From contig NZ_AODQ01000043.1 of assembly GCF_000348925.1 (NCBI RefSeq), positions 1-32,624 of the forward strand: a DNA stretch of 32,624 nt. Direction: 5' to 3'. Below are positions 15,791-23,486 of this stretch, one piece after another (the stretch's first letter is position 1; every line of letters begins with the position of its first letter). A program made the translations under genes and the position numbers. Under the pieces are notes generated by a model. It worked only from the letters and a program-made list of their open reading frames with translations, was not told the origin of the DNA and did no database searches. The DNA comes from Cesiribacter andamanensis AMV16. Its GTDB lineage: Bacteria > Bacteroidota > Bacteroidia > Cytophagales > Cyclobacteriaceae.

Positions 15791-16679
15791 TGATATAGCT
15801 GATGATCTGCCAGTTGAGGTGGCGCCGGATCTCTTTCTCCAGCCGGCGACTGGGTCGCTGCAGGATGAGCTGAAACTTGATGTTGACCGTGGTGGTGGTA
15901 ATGGCCACTACCCGCAGCTGGGCCGAATCGGCCAGAATCTGGCTTTTCCACTCCTTGAGCGATTGCTCCAGGTAGCGCTCCAGTTCATTGAGCCCCTCGA
16001 TCTGGTTGGGTACTACCGAAAATTCTATGATGATCTTGCGCTGGTTGCGCTTGGTGTGGTTTACAATGCTGCTGTTCAGGATGGTGCTGTTGGCAATGTA
16101 GATCACATCGTCATCGTCGGTAAGCAGGTGCACATTCATGAGCGTAATGTCGATGATGCGCCCCCGGAAATCGCCTATGCCCACATAATCATCAATGCTC
16201 AGGTGGTCGGAAAACATCAGGATCAGGCCATTGATCATGTTGTTGATGTAGTCCTTAAACAGGATGGCGATGGCCGCCGCAATAATGGAAATAGAGGTGA
16301 AGAACTGCTTGGGATCAATGCTGAACAGAAAGAATACCCCAATGACCAGCGCCACAAAGGAGAGCAGGGAGGCAATCTGGTTGATGCCGATCACAAAATT
16401 ATTTCGGAAACCGGCCTGTCGGTGATGTCTTCTTAAGTAAATTGCCACCAGCATCAGGCGGGTAAAGGAGATAATGATGTGGGCCGAGATGTAAAACGTC
16501 AGGGCATTGATCAGGTTTTTGGGGATCCGGTATTCGTTCTCCAGAAAATCCTCGTAATACACCCGCCAGATCACCACGCCTATAAACAGGAACAGCTTTA
16601 CCAGAAACTCCAGTCTGCGGCGCTTTTCTTTTTGGCTTGCTTTATCGATAACTTGCTTTTGCGTAGCTTCCATATCCAC
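15756..16679 (-). CDS. Mechanosensitive ion channel, MscS family
   Basis: The protein has 307 residues. Helices lie at about 25-45, 58-83 and 105-125, then the pore helix FFTSISIIAAAIAILFKDYI leads into the beta domain (INNMINGLILMFSDHLSIDDYVGIGDFRGRIIDI), the MscS signature. The C-terminal alpha/beta part (FSVVPNQIEGLNELERYLEQ...) completes the cytoplasmic cage. These channels open under membrane tension to release solutes on hypo-osmotic shock. A charged N-terminus precedes helix 1. Met1 or Met3 may be the start. It overlaps the ATL gene by 35 bp. No sensor or extra periplasmic domain is seen. Confidence 0.9.
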   Translation of the reverse strand: MDMEATQKQVIDKASQKEKRRRLEFLVKLFLFIGVVIWRVYYEDFLENEYRIPKNLINALTFYISAHIIISFTRLMLVAIYLRRHHRQAGFRNNFVIGINQIASLLSFVALVIGVFFLFSIDPKQFFTSISIIAAAIAILFKDYINNMINGLILMFSDHLSIDDYVGIGDFRGRIIDITLMNVHLLTDDDDVIYIANSTILNSSIVNHTKRNQRKIIIEFSVVPNQIEGLNELERYLEQSLKEWKSQILADSAQLRVVAITTTTVNIKFQLILQRPSRRLEKEIRRHLNWQIISYINEQKRTESLSS

Positions 16680-16759
16680 TAAGTGCCCTCAGGCATTATT
16701 CATGAACAAAAGTAGCGCATACGCGCGTAAAACAGATACAAAAATACAGGATTCCGCCT

Positions 16760-17131
16760 ATGAATACGGTTGGTAATATTCTGTGGATCATCCTGGGTGG
16801 GGGTATATTCATTTTTCTGGAGTACCTCATAGGCGGGCTATTGCTCTGCCTCACCATTATTGGCATTCCCTTTGGTTTGCAGGCCTTTAGGCTTGCAGGG
16901 CTAAGCCTTACCCCCTTTGGCCGGCAGCTGCTGCATGATGGCAGCCAAACCGGCTGCCTGGCCACCAGTATGAATATTCTCTGGATTGTGGTGGGCGGGG
17001 TATGGATTGCCCTAACACACCTGCTGTTTGCCGTTCTGATGGCCCTTACCATCATCGGCATACCCTTTGCCCGGCAGCATATGAAGCTGGCCGCCTTTGC
17101 GTTTACCCCCTTTGGTTACCAAATCCGATAA
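16760..17131 (+). CDS. YccF domain membrane protein
   Basis: The protein has 123 residues made of two homologous halves: NILWIILGGG...LTIIGIPFGLQAFRLA...LTPFGRQ and NILWIVVGGV...LTIIGIPFARQHMKLA...FTPFGYQ. This is the YccF arrangement: two membrane segments in each half and the conserved T-I-I-G-I-P-F turn. The molecular function of YccF proteins is not established. It starts 80 bases from the divergent mscS gene and ends 18 bases before the aldo/keto reductase gene, so it may lead an operon of three genes (YccF, AKR, FemAB-like). Confidence 0.9.
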   Translation: MNTVGNILWIILGGGIFIFLEYLIGGLLLCLTIIGIPFGLQAFRLAGLSLTPFGRQLLHDGSQTGCLATSMNILWIVVGGVWIALTHLLFAVLMALTIIGIPFARQHMKLAAFAFTPFGYQIR

Positions 17132-17149
17132 CATGCCCTACGCTGGCGT

Positions 17150-18148
17150 ATGATGCAGTACCGAGAACTTACAGCTGCCCGCTTACGGGTATCCCGCATG
17201 GGCCTGGGCCTGGCCGCTCTGGGCCGCCCCGGCTACATTACCCTTGGGCATGGGCAGGACATGGCCGGCCGCTATGATACCGCTGCCATGGAGGAGCATA
17301 CCTTTAGCATGCTGGATGCCGCCTGGCAGGCGGGCATCCGTTATTTTGATGTGGCGCGCTCTTACGGCCGGGCCGAAAAGTTTTTGGGCAGCTGGCTGCG
17401 GGGCCGCAACATTTCTGAAGGGGCCGCCGTGGTAGGCTCCAAATGGGGCTATACCTATACGGCCAACTGGCAGGTGCAGGCCCGGGAACATGAGGTAAAG
17501 CAACACTCCCTACAGCAGCTGGACAAGCAGCGGGAAGAAAGCAACCTGCTGCTGGGCGGTTACCTGGACCTCTACCAGATCCATTCTGCCACCCTTGAAT
17601 CGGGCGTGCTGGATAATAAGCTGGTGCTCGACCGGCTGCATGCCCTTAAAATGCACGGGCTGCTTATTGGCCTTACGCTAAGCGGCCCGCGCCAGGCCGA
17701 AACCCTGCAGCGGGCGCTGGAGATCCGCTTTGGCGGTGAGCGCCTCTTTGATGTGGTACAGGCTACCTGGAACCTGCTGGAGCAGTCCGCCGGCCCGGCC
17801 CTGGCCCAGGCCCATGCAGCCGGCCTGGGGATACTGGTAAAGGAGGGACTGGCCAACGGCCGGCTTACCACCCGCAACCAGGAGGCTGCTTTTGCTGATA
17901 AACGCGCGCTGCTACAACAGCTGAGCGACGAAACAGGTTATTCCTTCGACGCCCTGGCTCTGGCAGCCATTCTGGCCCAGCCCTGGGCCGATGTGGTGCT
18001 GAGCGGGGCGGCAACGCCCGAGCAGCTGCGCTCCAATCTGGTGGCGCTCCGTGTAGGGCTCACACCCGAGCAGCTGCAGCGCCTGCAGGGGCTGGCCGAG
18101 GAGCCTGAGCGCTACTGGACCACCCGCAGCCAGCTGGAGTGGAACTAA
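17150..18148 (+). CDS. Aldo/keto reductase
   Basis: The protein has 332 residues of the AKR TIM-barrel. The catalytic tetrad is readable: Asp67 and Tyr72 in YFDVARSYG, Lys98 in VGSKWGY and His145 in YQIHSA. The C-terminal NADPH region is GAATPEQLRSNL. The family reduces carbonyls with NADPH; no specific substrate can be assigned. The strand after the first beta turn (RMGLGLAALGRPGY) is normal. The start is Met1 or the adjacent Met2. Its last 10 bases overlap the next gene, which suggests coupled expression. Confidence 0.9.
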   Translation: MMQYRELTAARLRVSRMGLGLAALGRPGYITLGHGQDMAGRYDTAAMEEHTFSMLDAAWQAGIRYFDVARSYGRAEKFLGSWLRGRNISEGAAVVGSKWGYTYTANWQVQAREHEVKQHSLQQLDKQREESNLLLGGYLDLYQIHSATLESGVLDNKLVLDRLHALKMHGLLIGLTLSGPRQAETLQRALEIRFGGERLFDVVQATWNLLEQSAGPALAQAHAAGLGILVKEGLANGRLTTRNQEAAFADKRALLQQLSDETGYSFDALALAAILAQPWADVVLSGAATPEQLRSNLVALRVGLTPEQLQRLQGLAEEPERYWTTRSQLEWN

Positions 18149-19188
18149 GCACGCATGATGTGGCAGAAATAAGCGTACAGCCCATTACTCCCGATTCCCT
18201 TACCCGCCTGGCAGGCAGCGGGAGTGGTCTGTTTTATTCTGCCCGCTGGCTGGGGGTGCTGGTGGCCCATTACGGCTTCAGGCTCTGGCAGACAACAGAT
18301 GCTGAGGGGGGCTATATGCTCTTTGCAGAGGGGAGGGGGGTGCTGGGTCCTAAGCTCATTAGCCTGCCGTTTTCCGATTATACCCTGCCACCCCTCAGCC
18401 CGGGCATGCTGCCCCGGCACCTGGCTGCCCTTCGCCGACAGTTTCCCCACACCCCCCTTCACTTTAAATGTGCGGGCCTGTTTGCCAGCCTGCAGCAGCT
18501 GGAATCACTCGGTGCGCCCGTAAGCGTAGCCTGCCTGCACCGCATTCCCCTCAACGGGCAGCCCGCCCCGCCCATGAGTGCTTCTTTTCTGCGGGGGGTG
18601 CGCAAGGCCCTCAGGGGAGGGCTCAGGGCCCAGTGCAGCCATAGTGAAGAGTCGCTGCTGCAGTTTTACAGGCTCTATTACCGCCTGCGCACTGAAAAGC
18701 TGGGCCTCATTCCGCAGCCCTTCTCTTTTTTTCAGCGGGTTTGGGAGCAGTTTATCAAAACAGGGGAGGGCTTTATTTATGAGGTGCGGCAGCAGGAGGA
18801 AGTGCTGGCCAGCGCCATTGTGCTCCGGAGCGGCGAGGCGCTGTATTACAAATGGGGATGCTCTGCCACCGATCGGCTGCGCCTGCGCCCCAACAACCTG
18901 CTTTTCTGGGAGCTGATCCGCAAAGCCGCCGGTATGGGCTGCCCCTTTCTGGACCTGGGCCTGAGCGACCTGGACGAAACCAGGGGCCTGATTCGCTTCA
19001 AAAGCAGCATGGGCGGGCAGCAGAGCCCCATATGGAGCTGGAGTCTTTACCCGGAGGGCTACCCCCTGGAGCTGGAGCAGAAGTTTAAGGGCATGGTTAG
19101 TCAGCTGGCCCACATTGTGGTAAGCAACCGGCTGGAGCCGGCCCAGACACAGGCGTTCAGCCAGGCGCTCTATCCTCTTTTTGTATAA
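18139..19188 (+). CDS. FemAB-like GNAT-fold acyltransferase
   Basis: The protein has 349 residues. The layout resembles the FemAB/Acetyltransf_6 group: an N-terminal segment with LFYSARWLGVLVAHYGF and LPFSDYTLPPL, then a charged central region (FLRGVRKALRGG) and the second GNAT half (LQFYRLYYRLRTEKLGLIPQPFSFFQRVWEQF, EEVLASAIVLRSGEALYYKWGCS, NNLLFWELIRKAAGMGCPFLDLGLS, GLIRFKSSMGGQ). Relatives add amino acids to peptidoglycan bridges or acylate polysaccharide precursors. The acceptor here is unknown. No membrane segment or signal peptide is seen, so a cytoplasmic role on an envelope precursor is the likeliest reading. It overlaps the aldo/keto reductase gene by 10 bases. Confidence 0.75.
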   Translation: MELSTHDVAEISVQPITPDSLTRLAGSGSGLFYSARWLGVLVAHYGFRLWQTTDAEGGYMLFAEGRGVLGPKLISLPFSDYTLPPLSPGMLPRHLAALRRQFPHTPLHFKCAGLFASLQQLESLGAPVSVACLHRIPLNGQPAPPMSASFLRGVRKALRGGLRAQCSHSEESLLQFYRLYYRLRTEKLGLIPQPFSFFQRVWEQFIKTGEGFIYEVRQQEEVLASAIVLRSGEALYYKWGCSATDRLRLRPNNLLFWELIRKAAGMGCPFLDLGLSDLDETRGLIRFKSSMGGQQSPIWSWSLYPEGYPLELEQKFKGMVSQLAHIVVSNRLEPAQTQAFSQALYPLFV

Positions 19189-19280
19189 ACCATCACAGAA
19201 CAGCTAAGGCCGTTGGGCAGAAGGGGCCGGCCTGCCTAACAATCTGTTTTGCAGCTGCGTTTACCTACAAAAAAAGGGAT

Positions 19281-19454
19281 ATGAACGAGCAGAAAGATAC
19301 ATCCGAGAAAGACAGCCGTACGCAACAGCCGGCCGAAACCTCCAAAAAGCGGGTACACACCCCGGAGCCCCCTCAGATCAAAGACCCCAGCCGGCATCCT
19401 TCCAGGCAGGAGGAGCAGGCAGGAGAGAAAAAGGAGCGTTCGGGCAACCACTAA
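19281..19454 (+). CDS. Small charged, probably disordered protein (57 aa)
   Basis: The ATG at 19281 follows a purine-rich AAAAAAGGGAT, a plausible ribosome site. The 57 residues are rich in Glu, Lys, Gln, Ser and Pro and lack any long hydrophobic stretch (MNEQKDTSEK at the start, KKERSGNH at the end), as expected for a small disordered cytoplasmic protein. It lies 92 bases downstream of the FemAB-like gene on the same strand. No family is recognised. The opposite-strand frame over the same bases looks membrane-like only because it mirrors the Lys/Glu codons. Confidence 0.5.
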   Translation: MNEQKDTSEKDSRTQQPAETSKKRVHTPEPPQIKDPSRHPSRQEEQAGEKKERSGNH

Positions 19455-19536
19455 GCCTTCACCCCCACTGGCTGAAGGGCAGCTGCTGTTGGTGTGAGGG
19501 GGGTGGGGCTTGATGCAGCCTACCTGACCGGCCGGC

Positions 19537-22500
19537 TCAGGGCTGGTTCAGGGGGCTGGGGGTAGGGTCCTGCTCCAGATACTCTTTGGCAACGGCTATG
19601 GGAATGCGGTTGGGGATGCTGATCTTAAAGCTGCTGCCAATACCAATCTCGCTCGATACCTCAATGGTACCGCCCAGACGCTCCACTGTTTGTTTTACAA
19701 TGTACAGGCCCAGGCCTGAGCCATCGGAGCGTTCCGTAGCCCGGTAGAACATATCAAAGATGCTCTTCACATAGCTTTTATTGATGCCGATGCCGTTGTC
19801 GCTGATGGTGATCTGCGCCTGGTCTACCTGTATATCCACCCCTACATCCAGGCGGGAGGTTTTGCCGGGATCCCGGTATTTGATGGAGTTCGACAGGATA
19901 TTGGACAAGATGATGTTGATCTTCATCTTATCCGAATAAAAGCCCGTAGCGTGGTTTTTTACCCGCACCCGCTTGTTGATGTCATCAAAGCCGGGCAGAA
20001 ACTGCAGCTCGTTGAGGCATTGCTCGATCAGCGGCTCAAACTCAATCACCTCGGGATTGTCCGTAGCCCTGGCCGTTTTGGAGAAGTTGAGCATGGCCTT
20101 GATGAAGTTATCCTGCTTTTGCAGCGAGCGGAAGATCATGTCAATATAGCCCGGCCAGCTTTGGGTAGGGCCTTCCATGCGCATGATGTTCAGCAGGCCC
20201 AGGGCCGAAGCAATGGGGGCCCGCAGGTCATGCGAGGTTTTGTATACAAACTGGTCCAGCTCAAAATTGCGCTCTTCCAGAATACGCAGCGCATCCTGCA
20301 GCTCGTTCTGGCGCATGAGCAGTTCCTGATTAAAGGAGGCCAGCTCCAGCTCTTTCTTTACCAGGTCCCGGTTTTGGCGCACCAGCAGCTCATTGAGGCG
20401 CAGGTTTTTCATTTCGGTCTCTTTCTTGTCCGAAATATCCTTAAAGCCAATGATCAGCAGGGGTTCCTGGGGCAGTTTGTTCAGGGCAGAGAAGGTGATG
20501 AGCAGGTGCAGCGGAAAGCCGCCTACCGTAATATCGAGCTCAAACTTTTGCTTGCCCGGGTTGGCAAACCAGCTCTTGACCAGTGCTGTATTGAGGCGGC
20601 TATGGTCCAGCAGGGCGCCAATCTCATGGCCTATCAGCTGCTCGGGCGTACGGCGGAACATGCGGCAAAGCGAGGGGTTTACCAAGGTAATGCGCCCCAG
20701 CTGGTTGATCACCAGCACGCCGCTGTCCATCGATTCCCAGATGGACTGGAATTTCGATTCGCTCTTTTTAATTTCCTTTTTCTGTTCGTCTATGGCATCC
20801 TGCAGCCTTTTTTCATTGCTGCGCTGTATGATCAGCGCGTTGGTAGCGTAGCCAATAAGCCCAAGGCCAAGGGCAATCAGGCCAATAAACCACCAGCGGC
20901 TATAGTAGGGAGGCGCTACCCGGATGCTGCCACTGCTCACTAGCGGGCTCCACTCGCCCTCTTGCAACCGGGCCTGTATCATAAACTGGTAGGTGCCTGC
21001 CGGCAGGCTGGCGTAGCGTACGCTGTTCTGCAGGTAGTTGTCGGAATAATTCCAGTCCTTCTCCAGGCCATTCAGCCGGTAGCGGTAGCGGATGCCATCA
21101 GGTGCAGAAAAAGAAATGGCCCGGAAACCAAATTCCAGCGGGGTCTGGTTATGGTCTACTTCCAGCGTTTGCTGCAGGGGGAGCGCTTGCTCATCGGCTT
21201 TAAGCGAAGTGAGCGAAAGGCGCGGAATGATCGGAGTATCGTGGTCAAAGTGGGGATCGTAGATGGTCAGACCCCGGTCGGTGCCAATCCAGATGCGCCC
21301 GTCTGGCATCTCTACCAGCGCACTGCGGTTTATCTCCTGGCCCAGCATGCCATGCTGCTGGTTATAGTTCAATAGTTTGGTGCCTGTTGCTTTTTGAACA
21401 AACACACCCTTGTCTGTACCTGCCCATAGCCTGCCCCGGGAGTCTGCCATCAGGGCATACACAGGCCTGTTGATGCGCAGGAGCGTATCGCGTACGGCTA
21501 CCAGCTGATCTCCCTCTATCTCAACAATGCCATTGGTGGAGCCCAGCAGGGTACGGCCATTCCACTCCAGTAAATTGTAAAGATTTCTGTAGGCATGTTT
21601 CTCTGCTGTAATATGCTTGCTGCTAATGCCATTGAATACGTACAGGCCTTTGGCACTCAGGATCAACAGATCATTTTGTTTGTCTGTATAGAGCTTTCGG
21701 AAATAGACGTTGTCATTCAGGTTTAGCACCGTTGTGAATTTCCCCCCCTCAAAGCGCAGCAGTTTACCAAGGTCGGTCCCTATATAGGGCTGCCCTTTCC
21801 AGTAGACGACCGAAACAGCCATCAGATCTTCCGGAAGGGGGTGCCACTCCACTTTACGGTTGGGATGCAGAATCCCAAGTCCCATGTTGTTGCCCGCTAT
21901 ATATACCAGGCCTGAAGGTGCTTTTGTAGCATCCAGGATGCGGTGCACTGCAGAAGTAAAGGGCGTCCTGGCCTTCGCCTGTAGCACCCAGTTATTATTC
22001 TGAAGAATATTAAGGCCAAGGTTAGTGCCAATAAGCACACTGCTGGAGTCTAAAAACATAATGGTGCTTACCTCATTGTCTGGCAGGCCCTTTACTTTTT
22101 CTAGAATGGCAAAGCGAAGGCTTGACAGCATACTAACACCGCGCAGGGTTGCTATCCAGATATTTCCTTCATCATCTTCTACAATATTGGTAGGGGTGGT
22201 TGCAGCACCGGCCAGATTGAGCTTTATAGGGTCTACCGTTCCGGTTTTGTGGTTGTACAGGAAAACCGAACTGCGGTGCTGAAAGATCAGATAGCCATTT
22301 CTGGTGCTCAGAATGTTGTAGATGTCAAAATTGGTACTGGGCTTCTCTCCCTTGTAGAGGTCTTCTATTAAAAAGCGGAATTTATTTCCTTTCCATTCCC
22401 CTACCCAATCACTGCCGAGCAGGTAAAGCGTTTCACCATCGGTAGAATGGGCTGCATTCAGAACGGTTTTACCCTCTAAAACAGAAGGCCACAGAGGGGG

Positions 22501-23193
22501 ATAGTAGTTCTTTGATGGATCAAACTTGAATAAGCCCTCTTCTGTCAGGAGTAAAAGCGACGATTTATGGTAAAAAAGATTGTAGATCCTGCTTTTTGCC
22601 AGATGGCTAGGCAATAAGTACTGCTTCCATTTGCCGTTGGGGTGTTGCATGAGCCAGAGATGGTCATTTACAATAGCGGCCAGGGTAAGCGACGAGCCTG
22701 CACGATATACGGCGGTCAAGGGGGGGCGGTCATTCGGCTTGGTTGTGTAGGGAATGGTGGTCAGGTCACTGGACTTCCCATTCAGATGCAGCCTGAAGTG
22801 TATGTGATGCATCTGGCCACTTACCTGGATCAGGCTGTCTCCAAGGCGGATAAGCTTGCTTTTTGTATTGAAATGAAAGCTGTCGCTCCCGGCAATGTGC
22901 TGCCACCGAAGCCCGTCAAAAGTGCTGATGCCTTTCTTGGTGCCAAACCACATTTCGCCACGCGGTCCCTGGGTTAGGGAATACACTTCATTGGAGGCCA
23001 GTCCATTGTCCTCATAAAAGGTGCGGGCATTGTAGGTCTTGACGGAGGGGTCCTGGGCAAAGGCAGATTGCTGCCCGGCAAGCAGACAGAGAAACAGGCA
23101 GAAGGTGCGCAGGTACCTAAACCAGGACATAGGGATCGCTAAGGGAAATGAAGACAGCCACAGGATCAACAACTTAACATACCATATTTTCAT
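19537..23193 (-). CDS. Sensor histidine kinase with two-component propeller, Y_Y_Y and PAS domains
   Basis: The protein has 1218 residues. The signal peptide is best read from Met22 (position 23130: MSWFRYLRTFCLFLCLLAG...AFAQ), so the upstream ATG may not be used. A periplasmic seven-to-fourteen-blade propeller (blades such as GEMWFGTKKGISTFDG, GNIWIATLRGVSML, GRLWAGTDKGVFV, GRIWIGTDRGLTIYD) is followed by a Y_Y_Y domain (about 690-760; FGFRAISFSAPDGIRYRYRL). Then come one membrane helix (767-790), a PAS domain (about 815-930), a coiled coil, a HisKA box with the phospho-accepting His988 in KTSHDLRAPIAS, and an HATPase domain (NIILSNILSNSIKYR, DNGIGI, GSGLGLYIVK). Unlike the hybrid propeller kinases of Bacteroides polysaccharide loci it has no receiver or AraC domain, so it needs a separate response regulator, none of which is in the window. 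Propeller sensors of this type often detect glycan breakdown products; the ligand here is unknown. Confidence 0.92.
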   Translation of the reverse strand: MKIWYVKLLILWLSSFPLAIPMSWFRYLRTFCLFLCLLAGQQSAFAQDPSVKTYNARTFYEDNGLASNEVYSLTQGPRGEMWFGTKKGISTFDGLRWQHIAGSDSFHFNTKSKLIRLGDSLIQVSGQMHHIHFRLHLNGKSSDLTTIPYTTKPNDRPPLTAVYRAGSSLTLAAIVNDHLWLMQHPNGKWKQYLLPSHLAKSRIYNLFYHKSSLLLLTEEGLFKFDPSKNYYPPLWPSVLEGKTVLNAAHSTDGETLYLLGSDWVGEWKGNKFRFLIEDLYKGEKPSTNFDIYNILSTRNGYLIFQHRSSVFLYNHKTGTVDPIKLNLAGAATTPTNIVEDDEGNIWIATLRGVSMLSSLRFAILEKVKGLPDNEVSTIMFLDSSSVLIGTNLGLNILQNNNWVLQAKARTPFTSAVHRILDATKAPSGLVYIAGNNMGLGILHPNRKVEWHPLPEDLMAVSVVYWKGQPYIGTDLGKLLRFEGGKFTTVLNLNDNVYFRKLYTDKQNDLLILSAKGLYVFNGISSKHITAEKHAYRNLYNLLEWNGRTLLGSTNGIVEIEGDQLVAVRDTLLRINRPVYALMADSRGRLWAGTDKGVFVQKATGTKLLNYNQQHGMLGQEINRSALVEMPDGRIWIGTDRGLTIYDPHFDHDTPIIPRLSLTSLKADEQALPLQQTLEVDHNQTPLEFGFRAISFSAPDGIRYRYRLNGLEKDWNYSDNYLQNSVRYASLPAGTYQFMIQARLQEGEWSPLVSSGSIRVAPPYYSRWWFIGLIALGLGLIGYATNALIIQRSNEKRLQDAIDEQKKEIKKSESKFQSIWESMDSGVLVINQLGRITLVNPSLCRMFRRTPEQLIGHEIGALLDHSRLNTALVKSWFANPGKQKFELDITVGGFPLHLLITFSALNKLPQEPLLIIGFKDISDKKETEMKNLRLNELLVRQNRDLVKKELELASFNQELLMRQNELQDALRILEERNFELDQFVYKTSHDLRAPIASALGLLNIMRMEGPTQSWPGYIDMIFRSLQKQDNFIKAMLNFSKTARATDNPEVIEFEPLIEQCLNELQFLPGFDDINKRVRVKNHATGFYSDKMKINIILSNILSNSIKYRDPGKTSRLDVGVDIQVDQAQITISDNGIGINKSYVKSIFDMFYRATERSDGSGLGLYIVKQTVERLGGTIEVSSEIGIGSSFKISIPNRIPIAVAKEYLEQDPTPSPLNQP

Positions 23194-23323
23194 GAAATTT
23201 AGCGTATTACAGGCAAATTTGAATGGTTTGGCTTGTAATTTCTACTAAATAAATAGTGGTATTTGGGGATAAATAAGACCATTGTGTTGACTATTCCTCG
23301 GACTATTTGTGCAGAAACCAGTA

Positions 23324-23331
23324 CAAAGATA
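23324..23331 (-). promoter_or_regulatory. Candidate -7 element upstream of the sensor kinase
   Basis: The minus-strand reading is TATCTTTG, a perfect TAnnTTTG box, about 130 bases before the first possible kinase ATG and 190 before the preferred one. The region is AT-rich and gene-free. No convincing TTTG is seen at the -33 position. Confidence 0.4.
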
Positions 23332-23425
23332 GATTAAGTTCATATTATTTGCTCTAAAATAAAATTATTGCCTGCGTAATGTTGTACTGAAACCTGAATT
23401 TTCCTGGCTTATTCTGAACAGGAAA

Positions 23426-23446
23426 CGCCACCCGGCTGGGGTGGCG
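23426..23446 (-). terminator. Hairpin terminator after acs
   Basis: CGCCACCC, 5-base loop, GGGTGGCG: an 8-bp GC-rich perfect stem 40 bases past the acs stop. Only three T follow on the minus strand, so termination may be partial. It separates the acetate operon from the sensor kinase gene. Confidence 0.6.
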
Positions 23447-23486
23447 CTTGCTCAGGAAAAAGGAGATGTAGCCTGTGCGGCACTCC

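Noticed and set aside
19454-19537. Inverted repeats (CCTTCA/TGAAGG, CACCCCC/GGGGGTG) between the small ORF and the kinase gene
   Set aside because: Short stems without U-tracts in G/C-run sequence; not strong enough to call as a terminator.
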